Assembly (NCBI GenBank): GCA_964030785.1
Contig: OZ034978.1
Span: 18,664,953-18,728,952 of the forward strand
DNA from: Siderastrea siderea
Lineage: Eukaryota; Cnidaria; Anthozoa; Scleractinia; Rhizangiidae
Reading direction: 5' to 3'
DNA length: 64,000 bases
Positions 24,593 to 37,195 of this stretch are shown in pieces. The notes under the pieces were generated by a model. That model saw only the letters and a program-made list of their open reading frames with translations, was not told where the DNA came from and did not search any database. The position numbers were made by a program, and so were the translations under genes. How positions within the stretch are numbered: the stretch's first letter is position 1; the number at the start of each line of letters is the position of its first letter.

Positions 24593-25180
24593 TTGCGATG
24601 TTCCTAAGTGGAACAGAAAATCGAATTTTCGATCGCTAACCCGAAAAAGAAAAAAGTGTAGTATTAAATAAACAGGATCCTAGAGACAAGCGTTTAGTCA
24701 AGTAATGTAATTTCAAGTTTTAAAGTAACTAGATAAAATCTGTAAGTGTGAACCACTTTCAAGAGTTTGCTGTTATGGACAAATATTAACAAGACGTCTG
24801 AAAAATGTTGTGCATTATTTTTTGTTTGTCACTTTGTCAAAGTTGATACTTAAAAAATTCTACTTGCCTGTTTAAGAAAAGCACTCTACCCATGCAAACC
24901 ATGGATGAAAGCAAAGAAAATGTAAGATGCGGCTGCCATTCAAGTGGGTGTCCTGTGCGACATCTTGAGTTCCGGAATGTGATCTTCAAGTGACGAGTTC
25001 TGAATGAAAACATTACGAAAAATAAGGTGTTGGTTACTTTTGATCAGTAAAATATAATCAGGAGAAAAGACAATCTACAAGTGAAACATACGGGGAAAGA
25101 CGCGAATGACTAGAAAAATCGACAGGTGACGATCTCATGAAGGAAACTATTGTTTGAAAGTACAAATTGGTGCTACGAAC

Positions 25181-25252
25181 TCCCACATGGTCTAGCGGTT
25201 AGGATTTCTGGTTTTCACCCAGGCGGCCCGGGTTCGACTCCCGGTGTGGGAA
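25181..25252 (+). tRNA. tRNA-Glu(TTC), unit 3
   Basis: Same 72-nt cloverleaf and TTC anticodon as unit 1; intact. Confidence 0.95.
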
Positions 25253-28200
25253 AACAAATTTCATTTTTTATTTCTTATTTTTGTAGTTTTTGTACTTAAC
25301 ATTTCTATGCTTATCCACGGTAAACATCCTTGTAAAAAATTTTGTTTTTATTTGCGTAAAACGTGACTGAAACTTTACACAACGATAAGCCCCCGGCCCC
25401 CGCCCGAGGTTATTCACTACAACTGCCAAAGGGACTATAATGTCAGCTGTTTTTTGCCACACTTTGTAATGCCACATTTACATCTACGAAAACCTAAACT
25501 GATAATGGTTCAGTTTTGTTCAGAGATACTACAATAGCGCAGAGAAACTATTACCGGTAATAAATGTTACTTGCATTTCAACCTAGAAAAAAGTGCGCTA
25601 TTGTTGTGGAAAACTAAAATAGTTGTTAGATCATTTCCGACATATTTTCACAGAAAAGTCTGTCATAAGAAAAACCAGCTATAACAATATTGTACATTTT
25701 AGTTCTTTTACATACTGTTCAGTGGAGGTGGAGTTTACAAGAGAACGTCTAAGTTTTGTTTTTACAATTTCAAGCAATGCACCGCTTTAGTGTTAAAGCC
25801 AAAGTACTGACTCAGTTCAATAAAAGCCTAAGCACTGACTACAGTCGAAGCTCTCGTAAGCGACCACCTCGGGAATTCAGAAAAGTGGTCGCAACTAGAG
25901 CTGGTCGCTCAGGAGAAAGGGCTCTCGTAAGCGACCACATGATGAAACAATAGAGCTAGAGAGTGGTCATTTGCAGGAGCTTTAAGCGTAAAGCTTGGCG
26001 TATGTTTATGGTTACTAATAGTTTTGTAGTAATAATATTAAATAGTTTTTTAAAACCTATTACGGAAGACTGAGGTCGGCGAAGGTACAAGTCAAGGAAC
26101 CATTAGCACTTGGGATATGTATTACTCTAAACTTGAACACGAACCGAGTGCTTTCATTAAAGTGTTAACCGAGCGGTCGCTTACGAGAACTTAAAAACAA
26201 AGGAAAAAGCGCGTTGGTAATTCACAAAAGTTGTCGCGGTAGCTTACGGGAGCGGTCGCTTACGAGAGTGGTCACAAGGAGAGCTTTGACTGTATTTACA
26301 AAGGTTAAGGCGCGATACCTTCAGATACAACTCGAACTCAATTCAAACTTAATTTTTTTAAATACGAACGTCCAAATGTTGAGCTGAGTCTCAGCTGGAA
26401 ATCTATGTTCTTACTTTTTGGGCAACTTAAGCCTGAGAACGTTCTAGCTACGCTCTTAAGTAACATGATACAGCATTAAAGACTTGACACTAATATACAT
26501 GTATTGTCTTAGTATCTGGCGCCCATTTAGACTGCACAATTCAGTTAGACCAAACTGTTACCTTTAACTTAGATTGTCCGAATTTAAACCCGTATTTGAG
26601 TTCTTGTGAAAAACGTGGAAAAACATAAAGACTATCTAGCTAAATCTCAGCTTTGGTAGTTCTTAGCATGCTATAATAAGAGCAAAATTTTAAAAAATTT
26701 GGGCTAATTTCAGCCTCAACGTTCCTACAAAAAAGTTCTTATGGAAAAAAGTGTAACAGCAAATTCACCTTGAGTTACAATAAGATACGTTTATTTATTT
26801 ATTTGTTTTAATGCACAACTAAGAAAGAGAATGAAAGCTAAATTATCAGTAAATAGCTTTGACAACTTGACAGCTTAAAGAAGAGCCAGCATCTTTTTCC
26901 AATGAGCCCTCCTTCCCTTGCTAGTTAAACAAAGTACCATTGCGCATGCGTACAACGAAATTATGGAAATTTTAGTGAATGGGTTCACTGTTAAAAACAC
27001 TATTTTAATTGAAAAAATCATGCCGAGTAATTTGTTTTATCAAAACCAAACAGTACCATGAAAAATAAAATGACTGAACCGTGGACAGAAAAGTCATCCC
27101 TCAATTGAACCACGGTCAAGTTGTGGTGTTATAAATGGGCACCAAAACATAGCTTAAATCGGGTTGGGTGAAATGCTCGCTTTAGGGGCTACTACCGAGG
27201 GACGTACGTTCCTGCCATTGCCCCTGGGAAGGTCTGAGACAAAGGCCCTTGTCTATCCTAGATGGATAGCCTCTGAAGGAGAGGAGTGGATCACTAGAAA
27301 CAGGCTTGGCGAGTTACAGTGGGCAGATGACTCTGTCCTATCAGAACGGAGGATGCCAGAAGCTGCGTCACAGTTGGAAAGGTTCCACGGCCGGCATGGT
27401 TAGTTCAATCAGCGAGATAGCGTCCAAAAGAACGCTATAACTCAATTCAGACTACTCTTCGTCCAACCCATTTTTTAATTTTCTTTTTTCAAAGAGGTAA
27501 CAGGCACCCTTACTTCTGAGGAAACGTTTGTCCACGAGTGACAGGAATACTTTTTCTCTTTTATCTGTGAACGTCGCTTGCACTTGCAGTTGCGTTTACG
27601 TCGCTCGCGTGAACCAGCCTTAAGTGTTTTTGTTAATTCAAGAGGAGTAACATAAAATAATTGAGCGCACGGCCACCCAAAAAACCCCCGCACTGCAGGC
27701 AAGTTTATGCCTTTTGTATCAATTTTTGTACCAATAATTCATTACTTTGCCGCGAGTCTCAAAGGTTTCTTCTCGTCACAGTTTTGTCTTTAGAACCTCA
27801 CACAAAATTCGCGTGACAGTACAAGTTGCTGAAGTTGCAAAACCTGAGCTTGGACTGATTAACACTCAGGGGGGTGCGACTGTGCCTCTACAAATATCCG
27901 AAAATGACAACAATGCTCTGTACCTCAGAATTTGAGCTTTATTTTTCTGATCCACTGCCCAATGATCTTTATTTGTAGCTGAGACTCGGGGCATATACAC
28001 CTAGTAGAAGGCATGGCAAATTGCAACCAAAAATGCGATTACAAATGATACACCCAGTAGAACATTTTACATTTGACATGGACTGATAAGACTCGCAGAA
28101 TAATCATCACCACGAACAGCTTATATTTTGTAGTTAAGTCTTCCAATCCCAAGCCCTTGCATCTATGATAATCTGTATTTTTTTTAATTCTTCGTACATT

Positions 28201-30736
28201 TATTCCACTTGTTCGCTTCCGGATAGCGTCCTCAACGTTCTAAACGTGGTTGCTGCTTTTGACTCTGCGGATGAAATCCTGAAGGTTACTTACCTGTGGT
28301 GTTGTTGGTTATGCTGTGCAAGGTGGTTCTAACTTCTGACTAAGTGCAGGAAATCCTAAAATGTAAAACTGAAATGAAAGCTACCGAGCAGTATCTTTCT
28401 GTGGTGCTGTTTGTGACACTGTACAAGGTGGTTCTAAATTTTGAGTGGTGTAAATTAAATCCTCATGTTTCACTGTTGAATCGTATGCTACAAAACAAAA
28501 GTACAGCGCTTTTCCAACACTTCCCAAAATCTCTTTTAAGTATTATTGCCCCTAAAATGAACTGGGGTGCAATTAGGACCGACCTGGCAGCAGGATGGTA
28601 CATGAAGAGATGTCACCTCAGTTTTCCCTTAGTTGGCGATTCTTTTTTCTCGTCTCCTTTTCTATGATTATGTCAATGTCCTGATAGAGTGAAATGAACT
28701 TAGATAATTGCCTGTTTAGTCCAAGTTCTAAGATTACTTATTCGTCCTCAGATAATGTTATCAATTTTCCAGTTTCTCGAAGTAAGACATGGCTCCGCTG
28801 AGTTTCTGCTTCTTGTGTTAGTCACTAGTCGAGATAATCACTCCTGCATTTCTGTGCCTAGTAAGTCATCCAGTAAATCTTTCTTCTTCTTTGCCGTTTT
28901 TGGAGCTGAGCAGGAGTTTAGGTACTGCTGATTGTTTCACTATAGATGACGTGCCAAAAAATTCAACTTTTTTTGCGGTTGTTTATTCAGCCAAAAATTA
29001 CACTTCCATACAATAAAAAGTTAGCTGATGGATTTTCTTAAGTCGGCTATTGTAGCTGTCTAAGTAAGAATATGACTTTTGTTAGCATCGTTTGAAGAAC
29101 TCAAATAAAAAGTCAGTTTGTTTTCAAAGAATACTGCCATGAAAATGTTCAGCGGTTCTCTTTCTAAGAGCCTCAACGCTGTCCTCGTCCTCGGCCCATT
29201 CTAGCACCAGTCTTCTCCCGTACAAATGGGTACTGCTGCATAGTGACTCGAATGTGCGCTATAAAGACATTCATATATCGTTCACTCAATTGCCTTTACC
29301 CACCCCACCAACCTAAACTTTCTTTAGCATGAAGGTGCCAATGGCTTAGTCAGGTGAACGAGTATGATTTCTAGACTGGTTAAGACGGTTCAATCGTTCC
29401 CCGTGTCGTTTCGTATTCATATCTCATCAGAAAGGCAGGAGTAAAACGCATTCAGGAAAAAGCAGAGTGATTTGAGATGTGAGGAACTGGGAAAGGTATT
29501 TCATGGACAGGCTTACCAGAGTAACATGTTCACCTAGGGGAAGGGGAAGGGGATGGAGAGAATGAAATTCCCTTTCTCTTGTTTCTCTACTCTCCCCCCC
29601 CCCCCCCCCAATACTCAGGCTACGGTCAGGCGGTTCAGGTCATTTACTGACATACTGTTGCTTACTTAAGCGTCTTGCTTGGTGAGAAAGTCAACAAAGG
29701 CGAATCCTCTGTGGGTCCCAGTGCCCGACAGCTTCTTTGGAAGCCTCAAGGTTTTGATTTCGCCGAACGTGCTGCGAAGAAGAGAGGAAAGTTCAAGTTA
29801 ATTTATTGCTGTGCTCCTTACACCCGTCTGGTCTAGTAGTCCAGTGCTGCTGAGGTCGTGGTTTGGAATCCAGCGCTGTTATCTTTTTTAAGCTGAAACT
29901 ACAAACAAGTTTCTAAAAAAGCCAATAAGAGGGCAGTACTAACAGGAACGTGAGTGGGGTGGCCAAACGCTAAAAAATTTTCCTACAAATTTGAGCTCCA
30001 TCACAGTTTGCAACTAGCCGCGCTTAATCAAAGTTGTAAACTTGCGTTTACTACGAACAGTCCCTCTTTTCCTAGCCAGTTCCAGGTTCTGAGAGTTCCA
30101 GTCAGCTTTGAACATACAGAACATGACGTCGTAGTTTTTTATTATTAGTAGTATTGTTTATTTGATTTATTTTAATATCAGTTGCCAACTGTCCTAATAA
30201 GGATTTTGCAAGTTATAGATGTAGACGTAGATGTAGTAGTGACGGCCAAAAACTAGAGAGGGGACGCGAAAATAAGTCTCTCAAAGACTGGAACAAGCTA
30301 CTCTTTTCTCTCAACGACAGTCGAGCCGGATCACGCGTGTGAAAGCTCTCCTCACGCCCAAAGGAGCGCTCGCCGCTTTGATCTAGCCATGTATGATTCT
30401 TCGCGCGAGCTCTATTTGTTTATCCCTAAACAAAAGAAATTAAATAAATAAAATAACGAATGCTGGCACTCTCCCTGGTTCGTATAAGCCTTATTTACTC
30501 ACCCAAAGAGTTCTTTGATTTCTTTTTCAGAAGCTTCAAAAGGAACATTTCGCACCAGGATTTTTGAACTGTTTTGTTTCGCCAAAGAAGCTGGCTTGCG
30601 TTGTGACGCCTTGTTGCTATAAACATGTGTAAAGAAAAAAAACAAGGAATCAGCACTTTAAAAGTAGAACAATTCATGTGTGTTTCATTCTTGAAGCTAC
30701 AGTTTGAGTTACAGGGTAAAAAAGAAAAAATATTTT

Positions 30737-30809
30737 CGCCCAACGTGGGGCTCGAACCCACGACCCTGAGATTAAGAGTCTCATGCTCTACCGACTGAGC
30801 TAGCCGGGC
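30737..30809 (-). tRNA. tRNA-Lys(CTT), unit 4 copy a
   Basis: Intact 73-nt cloverleaf with anticodon CTT. Confidence 0.95.
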
Positions 30810-31418
30810 GGGTTGGACTCTACCTGTGAAATAAATATGACTTAGCTAAATTCTCCTTAAGTTTGAATTGACCAATCTGCGACTGAGGTTGCATTCATTT
30901 TACTTTAGTCAGCCTATTTTCAGATCTGTAGACTGCAAAACAGTCTCTTTCTCTCAGATCTTTCTCAAGACCGAAGTTGAATAGAGCGCACTACAATATC
31001 CGAAACCAGACCGAGTCAACATAACATTCCTATTTCCTGCGTGCGTGGATTGTTTGGATTGTTTGATCTAGCCATGTATGATTCTTCGCGCGAGCTCTAT
31101 TTGTTTATCCCTAAACAAAAGAAATTGAATAAATAAAATAACGAATGCTGGCACTCTCCCTGGTTCGTATAAGCCTTATTTACTCACCCAAAGAGTTCTT
31201 TGATTTCTTTTTCGGAAGCTTCAAAAGGAACATTTCGCACCAGGATTTTTGAACTGTTTTGTTTCGCCAAAGAGGCTGGCTTGCGTTGTGACGCCTTGTT
31301 GCTATAAACATGTGTAAAGAAAATAAAGAATCAGCACTTTAAAACTGGAAGAAATTCACCTGCGTTTCATTCCTGAAGCTAAAGTTTGAGTTACAGGGTA
31401 AAAAAGAAAAAATATTTT

Positions 31419-31491
31419 CGCCCAACGTGGGGCTCGAACCCACGACCCTGAGATTAAGAGTCTCATGCTCTACCGACTGAGCTAGCCGGGC
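31419..31491 (-). tRNA. tRNA-Lys(CTT), unit 4 copy b
   Basis: Intact 73-nt cloverleaf with anticodon CTT; product of the internal tandem duplication. Confidence 0.95.
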
Positions 31492-32327
31492 GAGTTGGAG
31501 TGTAAACGCGAAATAAATACGACTTAGCTAAATTCTCCTTAAGTGTGAATTGACCAAACTGCGACTGAGGTTGCGTTTATTTTACTTTAGTCAGCCTATT
31601 TTCAGATCTGTAGACTGCAAAACAGTCTCTTTCTCTCAGATCTTTCTCAAGACCGAAGTTGAATAGAGCGCACTACAATATCCGAAACCAGACCGAGTCA
31701 ACATAACATTCCTCCTTCCTGCGTGCGTGGATTGTTTAGATTGCGATGTTCCTAAATGGAACAGAAAATCGAATTTTCGATCGCTAACCCGAAAAAGAAA
31801 AAAGGGTAGTATTAAATAAACAGGATCCTAGAGACAAGCGTTTAGTCAAGTAATGTAATTTCAAGTTTTAAAGTAACTAGATAAAATCCTTAAGTGTGAA
31901 CCACTTTCAAGAGTTTGCTGTTATGGACAAATATTAACAAGACGTCTGAAAAATGTTGTGCATTATTTTTTGTTTGCCACTTTGTCAAAGTTGATACTTA
32001 AAAAATTCTACTTGCCTGTTTAAGAAAAGCACTCTACCCATGCAAACCATGAATGAAAGCAAAGAAAATGTAAGATGCGGCTGCCATTCACCTGGGTTTC
32101 CTGTGAGACATCTTGAGTTCCAGAATGTGATCTTCAAGTGACGAGTTCTGAATGAAAACATTACGAAAAATAAGGTGTTGGTTACTTTTGATCAGTATAT
32201 ATAATCAGGAGAAAAGGCAATCTACAACCGAAACATACGGGGAAAGACGCGAATGACTAGAAAAATCGACAGGTGACGATCTCATGAAGGAAACTATTGT
32301 TTGAAAGTACAAATTGGTGCTACGAAC

Positions 32328-32399
32328 TCCCACATTGTCTAGCGGTTAGGATTTCTGGTTTTCACCCAGGCGGCCCGGGTTCGACTCCCGGTGTGGGAA
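32328..32399 (+). tRNA. tRNA-Glu(TTC), unit 4
   Basis: Cloverleaf intact; position 9 is T instead of G (CACATTGTCT), at the A-box edge. Anticodon TTC. Confidence 0.9.
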
Positions 32400-34269
32400 A
32401 ACAAATTTCATTTTTTATTTCTTATTTTTGTAGTTTTTGTACTTTTAACATTTCTATTCTTATCCACGGTAAACATCCTTGTAAAAAATTTTGTTTTTAT
32501 TTGCGTAAAACGTGACTGAAACTTTACACAACGATACGCCCCCGGCCCCCGCCCGAGGTTATTCACTACAACTGCCAAAGGGACTATAGTGTCAGCTTTT
32601 TTTTGCCACACTTTGCAATGCCACATTTACATATACGAAAACCTAAAAATAATGGTCCAGTTTTGTTCAGAGATACTACAATAGCGCAGTGAAACTATTA
32701 CCGGTAATAAATGTTACTTGCATTTCAACCTAGAAAAAAAGTGTGCTATTGTTGTGGAAAACTAAAATAGCTGTTAGATCATTTCCGACATATTTTCACA
32801 GGCTGTCATAAGAAAAAACAGCTATAACAATATTGTACCGGTTTTAGTTCTTTTACATACTGTTCAGTGGAGGTGGAATTTACAAGAGAACGTCTAAGTT
32901 TTGTTTTTACTATTTCAAGCAATGCGCCGCTTTAGTGTTAAAGCCAAAGTACTGACTCAGTTCAATAAAAGCCTAAGCACTGACTACAGTCGAAGCTCTC
33001 GTAAGCGACCACCTCGGGAATTCAGAAAAGTGGTCGCAACTAGAGCTGGTCGCTCAGGAGAAAGGGCTCTCGTAAGTGACCACATGATGAAACAATAGAG
33101 CTAGAGAGTGGTCGTTTGCAGGAGCTTTAAGCGTAAAGCTTGGCGTATGTTTATCGTTACTAATAGTTTTGTAGTAATAATATTAAATAGTTTTTTAAAA
33201 CCTATCACGGAAGAGGGCCGCGACGGTACAAGTCAAGGAACCATTAGCACTTGGGATATGTATTACTCTAAATTTGAACACGAACCGAGTGCTTTCATTA
33301 AAGTGTTAACCGAGTGGTCGCTTACGAGAACTTTAAAACAAAGGAAAAAGCGCGTTGGTAATTCACAAAAGTGGTCGCGGTCGCTTACGGGAGCGGTCGC
33401 TTACGAGAGCTTTTCATTACGGAGTTTAAGTGAAGAGTCAAACGGGGTTAGTTTCACAATGCTGGGCGTAAGTAGAGCATGTCGCTTACGAGAGTGGTCG
33501 CAAGGAGAGCTTTGACTGTATTTACAAAGGTTTAGGCGCGATGCCTTCAGATACAACTCGAACTCAATTCAAACTTAATTTTTTTAAATACGAACGTCAA
33601 AATTTTGAGCTGAGTCTCAGCTGGAAATCTATGTTCTTACTTTTTGGGCAACTTAAGCCTGAGGACGTTCTAACTATGCTCTTAAGTAACATGATACAGC
33701 ATTAAAGACTTGACACTAATATACATGTATTGTCTTAGTATCTGGCGCCCATTTAGACTGCACAATTACTCAGACCAAACTGTTACCTTTAACTTAGATT
33801 GTCCGAATTTAAACCTGTATTTGAGTTGTTGTGAAAAACGTGGACAAACATAAAGACTTTCTAGCTAAATCTCAGCTTCGCTAGTTCTTAGCATGCTCTT
33901 TTAAGAGCAAAATTTTAAAACATTTGGGCCAATCTCAGCCTCAACGTTCCTACAAAAAAGTTCTTATGGAAAAAAGTGTAACAGCAAATTCACCTTGAGT
34001 TACAATAAGATACGTTTATTTCAGTATTTATTTGTTTTAATGCACAACTAAGAAAGAGAATGAAAGCTAAATTATCAGTAAATAGCTTTGACAACTTGAC
34101 AGCTTAAAGAAGAGCCAGCATCTCTTTCCAATGAGCCCTCCTTCCCTTGCCAGTTAAACAAACTACCAATGCGCATGCGTGCAACGAAATTATGGAAATT
34201 TTAGTGAATGGCTTCACTGTTAAAAACACTATTTTAATTGAAACAATCATGCCGAGTAATTTGTTTTAT

Positions 34270-35639
34270 TATATGGCAAGCAATTCTCCAGTCTAAATCG
34301 AGTGTTCTGATTGGTTAGTTTTCGGTCGGGATTTAACAGTACGGACCATTACCATGGAAACGGTCCTTTTTGGATATTTTTTTTTTCGCGCTCCCGCTCC
34401 CGCAAAATTCAAGCTGCGAAAATCCAAGAAGATGAAAAAAGGGAAAGGTTTGGAGCTGGTACAAAACAAATGAACGAGGTAAACTCGTCTGTTTAGAAAA
34501 AGCGCTCTTCAATGAACTTTACCGACTTTTTGATATAAGCAAAAGACTCGGTAGTGAATCAAAAAGCGTGGCCAACGTTCTTCAGTGACTGTGTGTGTTT
34601 ATTGTTTGTTCGTACGGCTAAAGACTGTAAGCTGTAAAGAGCCGAGTAAATCGGCCAAGACTTAAACAATAATTATTAAAATTCAGCATTAACAAAAGAG
34701 TATTTTTCTCACAAGAAAAAATGAAAACTGCAAAACAACTAGCAAACGGCTTTCATCGGCAACTGTAAGACTTAATAAATCGAAAGGAAACGATCACGTT
34801 CTTGTCTAGTTTAAAATTGGCCATCGCTTCAGTCAGCGCTTTCCACAAGAACATATTAAAGCTACACGTTCATGTATTAAACTAACAGTGTACCTTGATT
34901 CCTCAGCGAGATTTTTGCTCTTGTAGTTGACATCCTTGAAAATAATTTTAGCTTGTTCACAAGACCGCTCTTGCTGTAGTTATAGCTCGCGATAAAAACA
35001 ACCTTGTCAGGTGAGACGAAAATTTGCTCTCAGCATCCACAAAGTTCTCCATAAAGCCACTGAAGCAAACAACTTGCAGTATTTGATGGTGAGATAATTC
35101 CCAGTGTCTTTTTCTTAAAGTCCAAGTGATCCTTTGTTCACGTTACAGACTAACATGCTGCCACAATTTCCAGTTTGAGAAGCACGTTTGTGAAATTTTA
35201 TGGCGGCCTTTTCATTATTCTTCTTTTTCCCGAGTTGTCTCCGCCCATAACGAAGAAGTATTTTCAAATAAAACTACCTTGTGTTGTAGAGGACGACGAA
35301 AAACTGACACATATAATAGATTCGTTGAAGAGCCACGCAAGTTTTTGCCAAACGACAGCAACGATCATCAAACTGATTCGAAAGCCAGTTAAAATCGCGG
35401 GCTTCTTTACTTGAAATCGCGCCGGAAATTGACTTGAATGAACTACCAGAAGTGTTGTTTCGTACGCAAAGTGATGCCATATAATAAACCACTTACTAAC
35501 TTCACTTGCTCGGGACCGTAATGGGGAATATTGGCCCTCGGTCGTTTTTGTACGGACCTCGCTGCGCTCGGTCCGTACTGCCACGACCTCGGGCCAATAT
35601 TCCCCAGTACGGCCCTCGCGCTCAGTTAGTAAGAGGTTA
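34270..35639. mobile_element. 1.37-kb non-autonomous foldback-type insertion
   Basis: Other units read TTGTTTTATCAAAACC without a break; here 1370 bp separate TTGTTTTAT from CAAAACC, with a possible TTAT duplication. TTTATTATATGGCA at 34265-34278 has its exact complement at 35475-35488. The last 160 bp form an imperfect foldback containing TGGGGAATATTGGCCC (35522-35537) with its complement at 35591-35606, GTACGGACC (35550-35558) with 35570-35578, and CTTACTAAC (35492-35500) with 35625-35633. No transposase frame is recognisable. Confidence 0.7.
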
Positions 35640-35980
35640 TTATCAAAACCAAACAGTACCATGAAAAATAAAATGACTGAACCGTGGACAGAAAAGTCAT
35701 CCCACAATTGAGCCACGGTCAAGTTGTGGTGTTATAAATGGGCACCAAAACATAGCTTAAATCCGGTTGGGTGAAATGCTCGCTTTAGAGGCCACTACCG
35801 AGGGACGTACGTTCCTGCCATTGCCCCTGGGAAGGCCCTTGTCTATCCCAGATGGATAGCCTCTGAAGGAGAGGAGTGGATCACTAGAAACAGGCTTGGC
35901 GAGTTACAGTGGGCAGATGACCCTGTTCTATCAGGACGGAGGATGCAAGTAGCTGCGTCACAGTTGCAAGGGTTCCACGG

Positions 35981-35986
35981 CCGGCA
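35981..35986. repeat. Target site duplication CCGGCA, left
   Basis: The six bases abut the first base of the Polinton. The empty site in unit 2 (about 14966) reads GGCCGGCATGG, with one copy only. Confidence 0.92.
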
Positions 35987-36421
35987 AGTAGTAAGTTCCG
36001 CCCGTTTGGGCGGTAATGCTGGCTTCTGATTGGTCGAGAGCGATCACGTGACCAGAGGAACTTCCGGTGGGGGAAACCGCTGACCAGTGGGTAAAAAAGG
36101 GATCGCGGGCTCATGGGAACCGGAAGTCACGTGTTTTAGGATGGGAAACCGCTGACCAGTGTGAAAAAAGGATCGCGGGCTCATACAACCGGAAGTCACG
36201 TGATTTAGAATGAGAAACCGCTGACCAGTGTGAAAAAGGGATCGTGGGCTCAAGGTGGGTGAAAACCGCTGAGAAAACGCGGGCTCCAAGTCCAAAGTCC
36301 AATTTTTGGAAGAGGGGTGGTCCTTTGGAGTGAAAACAAGACAAAATGAATAAATCATGTTTTATTGATTTGTTTTACAATAACTGTGGTGTTCCTTTGA
36401 GTTCCTCTTTGATAAGTGTTC
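35987..36421. repeat. Left terminal inverted repeat (435 bp)
   Basis: It matches the complement of the right end base for base over most of its length, but holds three instead of two copies of a roughly 70-bp internal unit (GAAACCGCTGACCAGTG ... GGAAGTCACGTG). It carries CACGTG palindromes, a CGCCC/GGGCG inverted pair near the tip and an ATTGG box. AATAAA on the minus strand at 36361-36366 serves the adjacent RING gene. Confidence 0.95.
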
Positions 36422-36441
36422 CTTTTATGATGAGTGTTCAG

Positions 36442-37125
36442 TTACTGGTATTCATAGGGGTAAGTCTTGAAGGTGCGGGGATTATTGACTCGTTTGTCAG
36501 GTGAGTGAGCAAGGTTGATAGTGTAGGGAAGACTCATAATGCTCTTCATGCGGGGAATGACGTCACTTTGGTTCTTTCCCAGATAGTGCAGGGTTTTGTG
36601 GTCAGGATCAACTGGATCTGGGAGTAGCCCCCAGTATCCGCTCGTGGTGGTGTTCTCGTTTTCATAAAGAGTACCATTCCACCATCGACCACCAGGCCAG
36701 TGAACTTTGTTAACTTCCTCCCTAAACTCAAGGTCGAGGCTATATCGTTGTCGTCTAGGGGTAGTCTCCATGACGGAAAGAGGAACAGCGTGTTGGCAGT
36801 TTGGGCAATGGGGGTTGTGAGACGGATTTGGGTTGGGTGTGTTGCATTCCATGGCACAGGAGGGGTGACAAGGTTGACCACAGCAGCTCAACTTGGCAGA
36901 ATAGTAGACTTGTATCGCACAGAATACACAGGGGTCGGATGGAGGATCGGTAGAAAGAGACCTCCCGTGAACGTTTCGGTGGCAGCTAGGACAGGAGGAC
37001 GCGTAGCAACGTTTCTTGAGATAGTCCTTGGCACAGGGGGTATGACAAGGTTGACCACAGCAGCTCAACTTGGTATTATCGGTGACAGGCGTCAAACAGA
37101 TCACACATGGTTTGGGTTGAGCCAT
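36442..37125 (-). CDS. Double RING-finger protein, putative E3 ubiquitin ligase
   Basis: The 227-residue product has two tandem RING-like modules. Each has C-x2-C, then SCCGQPCH-x2-C, then C-x2-C: roughly residues 7-48 and 66-110. RING domains recruit E2 enzymes, so a role in ubiquitylating host factors is likely but inferred. The ATG at 37125 is preferred over an upstream GTG; a TATA box lies 62 bp upstream. The C-terminal 14 residues (ending TFKTYPYEYQ) closely match the end of the element's own DNA polymerase (TFKTYPYGYQ), because an inverted repeat reaches into both genes. It is transcribed toward the left end, with its polyadenylation signal in the terminal repeat. Confidence 0.8.
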   Translation of the reverse strand: MAQPKPCVICLTPVTDNTKLSCCGQPCHTPCAKDYLKKRCYASSCPSCHRNVHGRSLSTDPPSDPCVFCAIQVYYSAKLSCCGQPCHPSCAMECNTPNPNPSHNPHCPNCQHAVPLSVMETTPRRQRYSLDLEFREEVNKVHWPGGRWWNGTLYENENTTTSGYWGLLPDPVDPDHKTLHYLGKNQSDVIPRMKSIMSLPYTINLAHSPDKRVNNPRTFKTYPYEYQ

Positions 37126-37186
37126 CACTTGTTGGGTTTCTGGACTGGATCATCGATGAGTGTGAAAAACATGAAATGGGACGGTG

Positions 37187-37195
37187 GTTTTTTAT
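37187..37195 (-). promoter_or_regulatory. TATA box of the RING gene
   Basis: TATAAAAAA on the minus strand, about 62 bp upstream of the start; divergent from the next promoter. Confidence 0.6.

Larger units (their letters stand above)
22213..24999 (-). pseudogene. RBM19: RBM19 3' fragment, unit 3
   Basis: Five terminal exons are recognisable: 24999-24944, 23987-23874 (RRM6), 23142-23037, 22633-22510 and 22280-22213 (stop codon). The donor after the first is destroyed: the normal GTGAAT reads TTGAAT at about 24943. The rest keep GT/AG borders and open frames. No RRM4 or RRM5 exons precede it in this unit. Confidence 0.75.
18735..25436. repeat. Tandem array unit 3 (about 6.7 kb)
   Basis: This is the best reference for the short unit form, with start and end at the shared junction. 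The flank 19000-22200 is non-coding apart from the motif cluster at about 19140-19680. Confidence 0.8.
30380..31749. repeat. 685-bp direct tandem duplication inside unit 4
   Basis: GATCTAGCCATGTATGATTC at 30380 recurs at 31065. The two copies share the RRM6 exon and tRNA-Lys gene and differ at scattered positions. It creates two tRNA-Lys genes in one unit. Confidence 0.85.
28838..32147 (-). pseudogene. RBM19: RBM19 3' fragment, unit 4, with nonsense codon
   Basis: Exons are 32147-32092, a duplicated RRM6 exon at 31301-31188 and 30616-30503, 29771-29666, 29258-29135 and 28905-28838. In the 29666-29771 exon the last codon, AAA in other copies, reads TAA just before the donor, giving an in-frame stop after the RNP1 strand. 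Duplication of the RRM6 exon would also disturb the transcript. Confidence 0.75.
25437..32589. repeat. Tandem array unit 4 (about 7.15 kb)
   Basis: Same layout as unit 3 plus an internal 685-bp tandem duplication. The flank 25600-28830 is non-coding except for the motif cluster at 25845-26290, which is shorter here than in the other units. Confidence 0.8.
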
